Source: Erwinia sp. (GTDB taxonomy: Bacteria; Pseudomonadota; Gammaproteobacteria; Enterobacterales; Enterobacteriaceae). From it: a stretch of 64,000 nt of DNA. The DNA is taken from the NCBI GenBank assembly GCA_964016415.1, contig OZ024666.1, forward strand, positions 1,841,310 through 1,905,309. The letters are read 5' to 3'. The notes beneath the pieces are model-generated. The model was not told the origin of the DNA. It worked only from the letters and a program-made list of their open reading frames with translations, and made no database searches. Positions 21,659 through 30,678 of the stretch are shown one piece after another (within the stretch, counting starts at the first letter, position 1; the number at the start of each line of letters is the position of its first letter). The translations under genes were made by a program, and so were the position numbers.

Positions 21659-22840
21659 AACAAATCCTTGTGAAAATCGCTTAATAAACCATTTACTAAC
21701 AATTTATACACAAAACAAATAACAAATATTTAAATTAAAATACGCCACAAATTAACCAGCGTGCGCAATTATATTTCGCAAAAAATACGAGTCGCTTAAT
21801 TAATCAAAAAAGAAAAATAAGTCGCTCTAAGAGTTAATTAAGCTATTGGTGGCGAGAATCTACCATAAAAAAACAACAAACACCCGAAAAGAGTAAGAAA
21901 ATAGAAAATAACACCGATTCAAATTAATTAAATTGATTATTTTTGTTTTGAAAAAAAACATTACACAAAAAAATAAATAAACTTAATTTTAACAATAAGC
22001 CCATTACGTAAACCTTTATAGTTAAGTTTTGATTTGTTTTTTTAATAAAATTAACCTTTCAGAAATAAATCTCTTTATATTGCATTTAGTCCGGAGGTCA
22101 AAAGGGATACACGCTGTTTTACCGGCGAAAACCTGATACTTCCAACCCGTTCAGACACGCCTGGTTGACGTAGTCGGCTTGAGTTGAGAGAACATCGGGA
22201 GATCAGAGCATAAACGTAGTACGTACGGATTCAGGCCTCAAACAGGTGCAAAGTAACCTGATAAGCCAGGTTTTGGGATTGGAGTGTGATACTCGTCTTT
22301 TAGAATGCAAGAGATTGAGATACATGCAAGTAGCTGAAGACATCATCGCTATCGCAACCAGGTAAAATGCAGAAACTAAATGCTACCTTGCCTACGGAGC
22401 ATAAGCACAAGATTTAACTACGTTACAGAATAGAGCCTGTATCCGACTTTTCCCGTGACTTTACGAGCCCGCAATGAATATAGCCAATCTTTTTCATCAT
22501 TTTACTGGCCACAATTTAGAAGTTAATCTGTTATTCTCAGTACTTATTGCTCAGACCTCTTTCAGGAGGGTTGTATTGTGGCATACATCAATATCAGGTT
22601 GAGAAAGTCCTTTATAGCCCATTATGCAACATTTCATTAACTATCTTGATTACGTGCATCAAATCTTTATTGTCAAGCGATGAAAAAGACCCGCGATAAT
22701 GAGGGTAAATACAATCCGGCTTTTACTCGCCTGGAAGTTGGTGTAAATTTCACGTCGTGCTTTGCGGCTTGCTGGCATGATTTCCCCTATGATCACAGGC
22801 GAAATAAAGGCAATATTCTGCTTCTCTGAATTGATTAATC
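21659..22840. other. AT-rich non-coding region upstream of the inverse autotransporter gene
   Basis: About 1.2 kb without a convincing gene. The first 420 bases (21659-22080) are very AT-rich, with long runs of A and T, as expected for a promoter region of acquired DNA silenced by H-NS. The rest has normal composition and no open frame with known sequence. A 39-codon minus frame starting near 22780 has a Shine-Dalgarno-like GGGGA but no recognised family. Confidence 0.6.
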
Positions 22841-22987
22841 TCAATTCGTGTCCTGTATATTTATCACATGCATTTGTTTGGTACTGGTTATAGAACAGAC
22901 ACGGCAGACAACTATCAGTGTTAGCCCGACTTCAACAGATATCACAACAGCGATGATCTGATTTTCGGTGGATTCTGATTTGCGCAT
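22841..22987 (-). pseudogene. Decayed IS3-family OrfA remnant
   Basis: A 48-codon frame starts MRKSESTENQIIAVVISVE, which resembles the N-terminus of IS3/IS407-type OrfA proteins (typically MRKSxFTExQIIxxLKxxE). The Shine-Dalgarno-like sequence GGAG lies before the ATG. Similarity fades after about residue 30 and a stop follows. No matching OrfB or inverted repeats were found. It is a different element from the three complete IS copies. Confidence 0.5.
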
Positions 22988-23254
22988 GGTGATCTCCACT
23001 GGGGATCATATTCAGTATGTGGAAGATCTATGGAATCTAATGGTTCTTTTTGCTGGCATACTTATCTCCCCCAGACGCTCGCTTAGCTTCATTCTGAGGC
23101 GCATCTGATTTCATTGAACGGAAATCTATATCAAAAACACTCCGTAACGAGGTTGCCTTCACTCAACGGTAGTTGATTCATATAACGAGAATTCCGGAGT
23201 AACGGGGTTCTGAGGGGGGTTATTTACTTCGGCAGACGTCAGAAAACAATTGAA

Positions 23255-23329
23255 TGGTGTCCCCTGCAGGAATCGAACCTGCAACTAGCCCTTAGGAGGG
23301 GCTCGTTATATCCATTTAACTAAGGAGAC
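23255..23329 (-). tRNA. argW: tRNA-Arg (anticodon CCU)
   Basis: The minus strand folds into a complete cloverleaf. The acceptor stem GTCTCCT pairs with AGGGGAC, the anticodon stem AGCCC/GGGCT encloses loop CTCCTAA with anticodon CCT, the T arm contains GGTTCGATTCC, and the 3' end CCA is encoded. It is nearly identical to E. coli argW, which also lies after mlaA/yfdC. argW is a well-known integration site for phages and islands. The adhesin island lies on one side and the ter island on the other. Confidence 0.96.
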
Positions 23330-23810
23330 ATTGGTCAGCAGTATAGCGTGGTTTAGTTGTTTTATTAACCCGGTAATGACTGTTTGGTCATTATTCAATC
23401 ACTTAAATCCCCTTCGTCACCATATTCGACAGTGAGAAAGATTGCGATTAGTGCCAGAGAGATGCTTCGATGGTAAATTTTCACAGTAACATTTGCAGGT
23501 GTCGGATTGAGAATAAAAACATAACACATTGAATAGTAATACCATTATATACTTCTATTTCTGTCGTTCCCTCACCGTTGCGTTCCATTGATCCGCCATG
23601 ATTTTACACCATCGTGCTATATGGCTGTTTGAAACGATAAAATTGTAACTGGCTGATTGATAAAATCCTTTTAGCCCCAGATAATACTGGTATCAAATCA
23701 ACGCACAGCTGAATTAAACCGAAGTGCAGCTCACGTTGATTATACTATAATCCCTTCAGGGCCCGTTATATCAGCCACTGAGACTCTGAATATTGGTGAA
23801 CGCATTGGTT
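23330..23810. other. Intergenic region between tRNA-Arg and the HAD hydrolase gene
   Basis: About 480 bases with no supported gene, no integrase remnant and no visible copy of the tRNA 3' end that would mark an attachment site. Promoters for the tRNA (minus) and the HAD gene (plus) must lie here. Confidence 0.6.
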
Positions 23811-24485
23811 ATGAACACTTCACAAACGAAAAAAGTATTGTCTGTGTTTGATTTCGATGGAACACTGACACACCATGACAGTTTTATCCCATTTTTACGT
23901 TTCGCGTTCGGTAATCGTGCCTTTGCCAAAAAAATGGTGAGACTGACCGTTCCCTCTTTACGTCATCTGTTGCATCGGTATACCCGTGACGAACTAAAAG
24001 AGAAGCTTATCACCACTTTTTTATCCGGGGTCAGCGAGCAATGGATTCGGGAAAAAGCGGAACAATTTTGCCAGCGTTCATGGACAAAACTCATGCGGCC
24101 TTCTGCGCTGATTGCTGTTGCAGCTGAAGTCACATCAGGTGTCGAAGTCACCCTTTGCTCTGCATCACCTCGTCTGGTTTTACAACCTTTCGCTGAACGG
24201 CTGGGTGTAAAATTAATTGGCACTGAGCTGGAAAGCCAGAATGGGGTCCTGACCGGCCGAATTTCGGGTCATAATTGCCGCAGTGCTCAAAAAATCCATC
24301 GCCTTGAAGCAGTTTATGGCCCACTCACTCAATATCATCTCCGCGCCTGGGGCGATACGCGAGGTGATCATGAGCTGTTGCTCGCAGCGAAAGATCCGCA
24401 CTGGCGCCATTTCCATTCTAAGTGGTCGAAAAAGCGAGCTCCTTTCCTGGTGAGTGCAATTACTACAACAACACCAAAGAGATAA
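23811..24485 (+). CDS. HAD-superfamily hydrolase, subfamily IB (PSPase-like)
   Basis: Predicted phosphatase related to the SerB-like HAD-IB group. The nucleophile motif DFDGTLTHHDS lies near residue 15 (first Asp as nucleophile), motif II is TLCSASPRL, and the motif IV region is RAWGDTRGDHELL. A cap region lies between motifs I and II. The frame extends upstream (TTG at 23793), but the ATG at 23811 is the first ATG and gives 224 residues. No clear Shine-Dalgarno is seen, so the start is uncertain. The substrate is unknown. It stands alone between the tRNA and the ter island. Confidence 0.85.
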   Translation: MNTSQTKKVLSVFDFDGTLTHHDSFIPFLRFAFGNRAFAKKMVRLTVPSLRHLLHRYTRDELKEKLITTFLSGVSEQWIREKAEQFCQRSWTKLMRPSALIAVAAEVTSGVEVTLCSASPRLVLQPFAERLGVKLIGTELESQNGVLTGRISGHNCRSAQKIHRLEAVYGPLTQYHLRAWGDTRGDHELLLAAKDPHWRHFHSKWSKKRAPFLVSAITTTTPKR

Positions 24486-24536
24486 TCTGCAGAATTGTGA
24501 CTAGCCCAAATTCTCTCCTTGCTGCAGGGAGATTAT

Positions 24537-24555
24537 GACGTGTGCTCTTCCGATC
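24537..24555. other. 19-base exact match to an Illumina sequencing adapter
   Basis: GACGTGTGCTCTTCCGATC is identical to the 3' part of the Illumina TruSeq read-2 adapter. It lies between the HAD gene and terE in non-coding DNA. Chance occurrence of a 19-base match in 64 kb is very unlikely, so this is probably an assembly or trimming artefact rather than genomic sequence. Confidence 0.85.
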
Positions 24556-24762
24556 CGATTGAATCGATGTGACTGGTTTTGAAGTGTTTGCTGCAGGTAT
24601 CGCTGATGCCAGCTCGTAATTAATGCAGTATTGTATTGCAATAGCGAGAATCAGTGATTAGACCTGTCGTTGTATGACGAAAAAATTTGCCGATGCTGGC
24701 AAAAGCCAGTTCACTGAGGATAAAAAAACAGCACAACATTCAGTAATGTTGTGCTGTGGCGA

Positions 24763-25337
24763 TTAGATATTTACACCGTGCTGAGAGGCAAGTGCTGATA
24801 ATCCACCAGCAAAACCCTGTCCTACTGCTTTGAACTTCCATTCGCTGCCATGACGGTAGAGCTCACCAAAAATCATTGCAGTTTCGGTAGAAGCATCTTC
24901 AGAGAGGTCAAAACGAGCAATTTCTGTAACATTCTCGTTGTTGAAAACGCGCATAAAACTATTGCTGATCATACCGAAATTTTGCTTACGCACATCAGAT
25001 TCATAAATCGTCACAGCAAAAACCAGTTTTTGCACTTCGGCAGAAACATTTTGCAGATTGATTTTCACCTGCTCATCGTCGCCCTCACCTTCTCCGGTGC
25101 GGTTGTCACCCTGATGTTCAACAGCTCCGTCAGGGCTGGTCTTATTGTTGAAAAAATGAAATGCTGGTCTGAGAGCACCTTACCATTCTCTCCAACCATG
25201 AACACTGACGCATCCAGGTCAAATGCCTGACCATCGGTGACACGAGCATCCCAGCCCAGGCCAACCATCGCCACGCTCATTGTCGGGGCTTCTTGTGTCA
25301 GTGAAACATTACCACCTTTTACCAGAGAAACTGCCAT
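24763..25337 (-). pseudogene. terE: terE, TerD-family tellurite-resistance protein, one-base frameshift
   Basis: TerE is a cytosolic calcium-binding TerD-family protein needed for tellurite/colicin/phage resistance phenotypes. The N-terminal frame ([15 protein letters not shown]...) runs to HFIF at 25151-25156. There a T run on the coding strand has six bases where seven keep the frame. The next frame continues the family sequence through [22 protein letters not shown] and [13 protein letters not shown] to the end SQHGVNI. Adding one base gives 191 residues, the normal TerE length. Either the gene is broken or the run was misread. Confidence 0.88.
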
Positions 25338-25408
25338 ATCTATCACCTGTTAGTAGGGTTAAAATCAGTGCTGTACGAATACAGCACTGATTCAGGAGTG
25401 TTGTTAAA

Positions 25409-25987
25409 TCAGGATGCGTTAATACCGTATTGCGCACAAACTGAACCAAAACCACCAGCATAGCCCTGGCCTACCGCACGGAACTTCCACTCATCGGCAT
25501 TACGATAAAGCTCACCGAACAGCATCGCTGTTTCAGTCGATGCATCTTCACTCAAATCATAACGCGCCACTTCAATCTGCGTATCATCATTCACCAGACG
25601 AATAAATGCGCCTGAAACCTGGCCGAAGCTCTGACGACGAGCCTGCGCATCATGGATGGTGACCACAAAGATAATCTTATCTATATCAGCCGGGACAGCA
25701 TCAAGCTTAATTTTTAATGATTCATCATCACCATCGCCTTCACCAGTACGGTTGTCACCGGTGTGGACCACAGAACCGTCTGCAGACTGAAGATTATTGT
25801 AGAAAATGAAATCAGCGTCGCCACGGACTTTACCATTTTCAGCAAGCAGGAATGCAGAGGCATCTAAATCAAAATCTTGTCCATCGGTTGAACGGGCGTC
25901 CCATCCTAGGCCTAACAGGACATTTTTCATTGATGGTGCTGCTTTACTCAAAGATACATTTCCACCTTTGGAAAGAGAAACACTCAT
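25409..25987 (-). CDS. terD: TerD, tellurite-resistance protein
   Basis: Intact 192-residue TerD. The family fold binds calcium through acidic loops, seen here as [17 protein letters not shown] (residues about 30-46) and [13 protein letters not shown] (about 78-90). TerD proteins are thought to work near the inner face of the membrane with TerC and TerB. It follows terC by about 40 bases in the operon order terZABCDE. The length and termini agree with plasmid R478 and E. coli O157 TerD. Confidence 0.96.
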   Translation of the reverse strand: MSVSLSKGGNVSLSKAAPSMKNVLLGLGWDARSTDGQDFDLDASAFLLAENGKVRGDADFIFYNNLQSADGSVVHTGDNRTGEGDGDDESLKIKLDAVPADIDKIIFVVTIHDAQARRQSFGQVSGAFIRLVNDDTQIEVARYDLSEDASTETAMLFGELYRNADEWKFRAVGQGYAGGFGSVCAQYGINAS

Positions 25988-26026
25988 ATCATAACCTCTT
26001 CAGTTAACGTCAATAAAATCAGGAGA

Positions 26027-27070
26027 TTAACTCTCCTTTCCCTTTTCTTCTTCAGATTTTTCCGGGAACATCACACTGGCAATAATGCCAACGGCCAATA
26101 CGCCCAGTACCACATATAAGCTGGTAGTGGCACTGATATTGACACCGTGATGCCAGATATGGTCGGTTGCATTTAAGCCCAATTTTGCAGCAATGAAATA
26201 CAGTAGTGCGACTACTGCCTTTTCGAGATGCACCAGGTACTGTTTCAGAGCCTCAAGCACAAAATAAAGTGTACGTAACCCAAGAATAGCAAACATCATG
26301 GCACTATAAACAATCAGTGGCTCACGACTGACAGCGATAATCGCAGGAACTGAGTCGAAAGCGAACATAACATCCGAGAGTTCAACCACGGCCACACAGA
26401 GCATCAGCGGGGTTGCATACAATGCTGCTTTTTTAACTCTTCCTACCGTCACATCGCTATTTTCTGGCTTCGCCAGTTCAGCATCGACCTCATTTTGTGT
26501 CAGCAAAAAAGCATGACCCGATAACTTAGGCCAGTTAGGGAAAAATCGTTTAACCATGCGATAAGCGATATGTTGGGAGTAATCTTCGATTTCATCATCA
26601 TCATTGCCACTTTTCAGCATCATTACTGCCGTCCAGGCGACTACCAGCGCAAACACGATCTCGACGTAAGGCCCGAGACTGAGTAATCCGGTACCAATGG
26701 CGACAAAAATTCCCCTGAAAACAATCGCTCCGATAATTCCCCAGTAGAGCACACGGTGACGATAACGATCCGGCACCGCAAACCAGGAAAAGATTGCCAT
26801 CATGACAAACAGATTGTCCACAGAGAGCACTTTCTCCAGTGCATAGCCTGTCACAAACAGACTGGCGACTTCTGCGCCATGATGTATATAGAGAAAGCCG
26901 GCAAAAAACATGGCGACTGCGACCCAAAAAATCGACCAAAGCGCCGCACTTTTTAACGAAATAGCCTGATCGTTACGGTGCATAAACAGATCAATGACAA
27001 TAGCACCGACAGATAGCGCAATGAAGACAGCCACTGTCTCTGTTGGAAAACCGATGTGTGTTGAAACCAT
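26027..27070 (-). CDS. terC: TerC, integral membrane tellurite-resistance protein
   Basis: Inner-membrane protein with about nine spans, thought to be a metal-ion exchanger or scaffold for the Ter complex and related to manganese exporters (Alx/MneA). The 347 residues include the signature YALEKVLSVDNLFVMMAIFSWF near residue 80. The second acidic membrane motif VVELSDVMFAFDSVPAI lies near residue 225. Both carry the conserved Asp residues of the family. The gene is intact. It lies between terB and terD and is the essential member of the terBCDE core. Confidence 0.96.
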   Translation of the reverse strand: MVSTHIGFPTETVAVFIALSVGAIVIDLFMHRNDQAISLKSAALWSIFWVAVAMFFAGFLYIHHGAEVASLFVTGYALEKVLSVDNLFVMMAIFSWFAVPDRYRHRVLYWGIIGAIVFRGIFVAIGTGLLSLGPYVEIVFALVVAWTAVMMLKSGNDDDEIEDYSQHIAYRMVKRFFPNWPKLSGHAFLLTQNEVDAELAKPENSDVTVGRVKKAALYATPLMLCVAVVELSDVMFAFDSVPAIIAVSREPLIVYSAMMFAILGLRTLYFVLEALKQYLVHLEKAVVALLYFIAAKLGLNATDHIWHHGVNISATTSLYVVLGVLAVGIIASVMFPEKSEEEKGKES

Positions 27071-27093
27071 AATTAACCCTTACAGGATAGAGA

Positions 27094-27549
27094 TCAAAGG
27101 CCGAAATCGGCCGGCGAGAAACCAAGTGCCGAGGCAATTTCACGTACAGCGTTTTGTTCATCCTGATCAAAGTCACCATCACTTTTTGCAACTGCAATCC
27201 CTACACGCAAAGCCAACTGTGCTGCTTCAGGTTGGTCTTTCAGCGCAAGGATGTATTTCATTGTTTCACCTTTACCTATTTCGATATCAAAATCGAAACT
27301 GGTAACGAGTTTATTAAAAAAATCAATTACCTCATTGGTATCAAAAACTTCAAGCTCTTCTGAGTTTTGCAGGAAACCCATCATTTTCTGCTTCTCTTCA
27401 CAGCTCACAACTCCATTTGCCACAGAAATACGGGCGCAAACCGCCACAGTACCCTGCATAAATTTTTTATTTTTAAAACGCCCAACCTGACGCGTTAACT
27501 CTGCCCGCCCTGAATTCAACGCCTCTTTGACCTTATTGAAAAAGCTCAT
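27094..27549 (-). CDS. terB: TerB, tellurite-resistance protein
   Basis: Intact 151-residue TerB (start chosen at MSFFNKVKEAL, two codons inside the longest frame). It is an all-helical cytosolic protein that binds metal and interacts with TerC. Conserved parts are GRFKNKKFMQGTVAVCARI and LALRVGIAVAKSDGDFDQDEQ; the acidic cluster in the last is characteristic. It lies between terA and terC with short spacers. Confidence 0.95.
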   Translation of the reverse strand: MSFFNKVKEALNSGRAELTRQVGRFKNKKFMQGTVAVCARISVANGVVSCEEKQKMMGFLQNSEELEVFDTNEVIDFFNKLVTSFDFDIEIGKGETMKYILALKDQPEAAQLALRVGIAVAKSDGDFDQDEQNAVREIASALGFSPADFGL

Positions 27550-27570
27550 ACTCAATCCTTAGTTAAACTA

Positions 27571-28724
27571 TTATTTAGAACCTGCGCTCCAGCGGAAACC
27601 CCACCCGTATGCCTGATCCATCTCTGACTGACTCTGGAAGTAACGGTTAATACGCTCCACTTTGATAGCGCCGTTTTCATTCACCAAACGGGCTATTGCA
27701 CACAATGTGCGTTGGTTTTGACCTTCTGTCAGCCTGGTTTCAATTGGCGGTTGTCCCGGAACATGAATGGTCACAACACCATCAGTTTTATCCCAGCTGG
27801 GTACCCTCCATAGATAAACGCGTAGATCAACACTTCACGTAACTGCTTCCACTCTTTTCCGTTAACATGCAGCCATTCCCCGTCACTCACACTCCCGGTT
27901 CGGTCATCACCCTGAAGTTCGACATAAGGCCGGTTTTGATAATTACCAAACGAGTTGCCCAATGCCTGAATGACAGTTTTTTCACCATTCGCCAGCGCGA
28001 CGAATGCCCCGAGATCGAGGTCAATCCCCTTAGCACCAAACAGACCGAATAATCCCGCTTTGCCCTCTCCTCGATGCCAATTGAGGTTGATGCGTATCTG
28101 CCCGAAGTCATCCTGTTTTGTCAGACTGATTGCGGGCTTCTCTTTGGTTAATGAGACTTTGCTTAAGCTGATTTTATTTTCCGCAGGTGCAGCAGGCGGC
28201 GTCACAACCGGAGGGTGCGAGGCGGATGAATCAGCAATATCTACGCCAAAATGTTCCGCTAACGGTTTGAGTCCACCATTGAAACCCTGGGCAACAAAGC
28301 GAAATTTCCACTCACCATTACGACGATAAAACTCCCCTACAATCAGTGCAGCTTCGTTACGGCCCGCCAGAGGAACATCCGCTTCGATTAGCGACGTCGC
28401 CCCTTGCGTCACTGAGATTGACAGGCGAGACAACATCCCAACAGTTCGGTTATTATCGCAGGTGATGGTAAAAGCGACTTTTTGCACATCGTTGCTAAGG
28501 CGATCGAGTGCCACCGTAAACGTCGCATTTTGAGTATCAAAACTCAGACTGATGCTTTTATCTGCATTTTCAGGTTGCCCGTAGAAAATCATATCGGCGT
28601 CACCGCGAACTTTATCGCCCGCGAACAAGCAGAACGCGGAGGCATCTATCTCTCCAACTGACATGATTTTTACCTGTAATGCCGTAGCCGGAACCGGGGC
28701 ATTTCCTCCTGGTGTCAAATTCAT
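27571..28724 (-). pseudogene. terA: terA, tellurite-resistance protein with tandem TerD-like domains, one-base frameshift
   Basis: TerA has an N-terminal TerD-like domain (QVKIMSVGEIDASAFCLF) and a C-terminal domain (RINLNWHRGEGKAGLFGLFG, GDDRTGSVSDGEWL). The long frame ends VLIYAFIYGGYPAGIKLMVL, whereas the expected VPSWDKTDGVV followed by TIHVPGQPPIETRL is found in the next frame. A missing base in the run read as CCC at 27804-27806 explains this. Adding one base gives 384 residues, matching TerA (385). The last 75 residues would be lost. Confidence 0.88.
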
Positions 28725-29309
28725 CAGCGTACCACCGTAGTGACTATGTCATTGTACATATCATCAATTGTCCGGCCCCGGCATGGTTGTCCGTAAGCGG
28801 TAAAATCCCAGCTGCCATTATTTTTTTGCAGCGCGGCGATAACAATACCAGTATGTGCACCCTGCTCGGTTAATTGATAGCGTGCTAGCTCTTTGTTTTG
28901 CTGGTCAACAACGCGACAAAAAAGCATTATCAACGTCATTGAATGTTTGCCCGCGAAAGCTGTTTACCGTGAAAGCCAGATACTCAACATCAGAGGGTAA
29001 TCTGGTAAGATCAACATTGATAATCTCGTCATCGCCGTCACCTTCCCCAGTCAGGTTATCTCCACTGTGAACGACAGAACCACAGGTCGACTTCAATTGG
29101 CAAAACCAGATAGTGTCGATGCGTCGGCCACTTTTGTCCATCAGTATGCAGTTGGCATCGAGATCGATATCGTCACTGCCACCAAATAAGCCGCCAAAGA
29201 AACCTTTTTTCTTTTTTGCGGGATCCCACCCTAAACCAAAATGCAACTGGCTGAGCGCGGAAGAGACTTTACTGAGGGATACTGTCTGATTCTTGCTAAG
29301 TGAGACCAT
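28724..29309 (-). pseudogene. terZ: terZ, TerD-family tellurite-resistance protein, one-base frameshift
   Basis: First gene of the minus-strand ter operon. The N-terminal frame is typical TerZ ([44 protein letters not shown]). It is diverted after NDVDNAF by one extra T in a run of six (A6 on the plus strand at 28918-28923). The remaining sequence CRVVDQQNKELARY...CRGRTIDDMYNDI lies in the next frame. Removing one base gives 194 residues (TerZ normally 193). The good Shine-Dalgarno AAGGA lies before the ATG at 29307-29309. The stop overlaps the terA start. Confidence 0.88.
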
Positions 29310-29363
29310 CTGCTATTCCTTAATAATGGTATTTAATGAGGAGGTGCAAACTGACGTTATTCC

Positions 29364-29401
29364 ATATGAAAAAATCATATCATGATAAAGTTCAGTGACA
29401 A
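29364..29401 (-). promoter_or_regulatory. Candidate terZABCDE promoter with overlapping inverted repeat
   Basis: On the minus strand, -35 TTGTCA (29396-29401) and -10 TATGAT (29374-29379) are 16 bases apart, and terZ starts about 65 bases downstream. An inverted repeat ATATGA-N5-TCATAT (29364-29380) overlaps the -10. It resembles the dyad at the divergent promoter, so both may be bound by TerW. This is a reading of consensus motifs only. Confidence 0.55.
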
Positions 29402-29517
29402 GTTAAAAAACAATGTCATTGAGATAATAGCTCAGTGCTTACGGATTTATCATGATGTAATCTATTGTTTTTAATTGTTTTTTTACCACATTAAAACACT
29501 TCGCTTACTTTATTGAC

Positions 29518-29559
29518 AATCATCATATGATTGACATCTTCTGGTTAGCTGCCTAGACT
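29518..29559 (+). promoter_or_regulatory. Candidate sigma-70 promoter of the plus-strand ter operon with dyad operator
   Basis: -35 TTGACA (29531-29536), 17-base spacer, -10 TAGACT (29554-29559). A dyad AATCAT-CAT-ATGATT (29518-29532) touches the -35 box. A second matched pair, ATCATGATAA (29379-29388) and TTATCATGAT (29447-29456), spans the intergenic region. The shared ATCAT/ATGAT half-sites suggest one regulator for both operons; TerW, encoded in the island, is the obvious candidate. Confidence 0.6.
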
Positions 29560-29604
29560 CAAGGTTATTACCCGCAGTGTTACTTTATTTTGTCAGGTGA
29601 ATTG

Positions 29605-30645
29605 ATGCCAAATAATATTTGACTTATGGAAGGTTTGTCGTCACAAAGGGATCTTGTCCAGGGTATTAAACTTTTTTCCGCGCAACGCCATATTCCAGTG
29701 AAGGTGTTTGCCTCTCATCGCGAGGCGCGTGATGATATTCTTTCGGTAGCCGATCACGCCCTGATCGAACCTGCGCTTGCCAGTAAACGTCTGGCTTTTA
29801 TTACTGAGACTGCAGATAAATACAATATCCGGGCTATCCATGCCGGGAAAAATACATTATGGTTCGAAGAACAGCGTAGTCAGATTGAATCCTGCGGTAT
29901 TTCGTTGACGACTGGCGCATATGGCTCAGATTCTTTAAACATTGCCGACGATAAAGTCTGTTTCGCCGAATTAATGCAACAGCATCAGCTGCCAGTCGTT
30001 CCTTCACTACGAATTACTTCGCTTGACGCACTGGAACAGGCTCTGAGTGTGCCCGCCTTTGGAGACAGGCCGTTATGTATAAAACCTGTGACCGGTATTT
30101 ACGGTAACGGTTTCTGGCGACTGGATAAAACAGCCTCTCTGCAAACCCTGATCAACCAGCCAGAAAGACGACTTGTCACGCCGCAATTTTATCTGCAAGC
30201 TGCTGCCTCTCAGCCCAGCTTTTCACCTCTGGTCTTGATGCCATACTTACCTGGCCCGGAATATTCTGTTGATATATTGGTGTCCGGAGGTACCGTGCTG
30301 GCGGCCGTGGCACGCCGTAAAGTAGGCGCCTTGCAATATATCGAAAATGAGGGACCCGCATGGCAATTGGCCTGCGATTGCGCACGTTTACTGAAAGCTG
30401 ATGGACTGATTAATGTTCAGACCCGTCACGATGAGGAAGGCAATCCTCTGCTTCTTGAGGCTAATTTGCGTCCTTCGGGAGGAATTGGCTACACCCTGCA
30501 TTCGGGTATCAACCTCGCCGGCCTGTACGCCTTTCATAAATTAGCACTGATGACCAGCGATGAGGTTCGCCACTACGCAGCAAAACACTTCGTTGCTGCC
30601 ACCGTTAAGCCGATTGTGAGCGCTATCGCTTACCATGAAAAATAA
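29605..30645 (+). pseudogene. ter-associated ATP-grasp protein, in-frame TGA at codon 6
   Basis: ATP-grasp ligase of the ter biosynthetic branch, proposed by comparative genomics to take part in making a nucleoside-like metabolite. The best start is the ATG at 29605, preceded by AGGTGA at good distance, but codon 6 is TGA (29620-29622). Related proteins begin with a strand of the type IWLLEGLSSQRD, so TGG-to-TGA is likely. From the next ATG (29626) the frame is open for 339 residues. It shows LCIKPVTGIYGNGFW (nucleotide-binding region), PYLPGPEYSVDILVSGG and LLEANLRPSGGIGYT (metal-binding end of the fold). The second ATG lacks a ribosome binding site. It could be made at low level without its first strand. 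Confidence 0.75.
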
Positions 30646-30678
30646 ATAATGAATCATGAAGATTAAGGTTGTTTTACT

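Noticed and set aside
22659..22844. 61-codon minus frame with a possible 39-residue hydrophobic product
   Set aside because: A Shine-Dalgarno-like GGGGA is present, but there is no recognised toxin or small-protein family and the area is full of decayed DNA.
23255..23329. Attachment-site duplication of the tRNA-Arg 3' end
   Set aside because: No second copy of the tRNA 3' sequence and no integrase gene were seen in the window.
24763..29309. Programmed frameshifting in terE, terA and terZ
   Set aside because: Homologous ter genes are read in one frame, and no slippery heptamer with downstream structure is seen at these sites.
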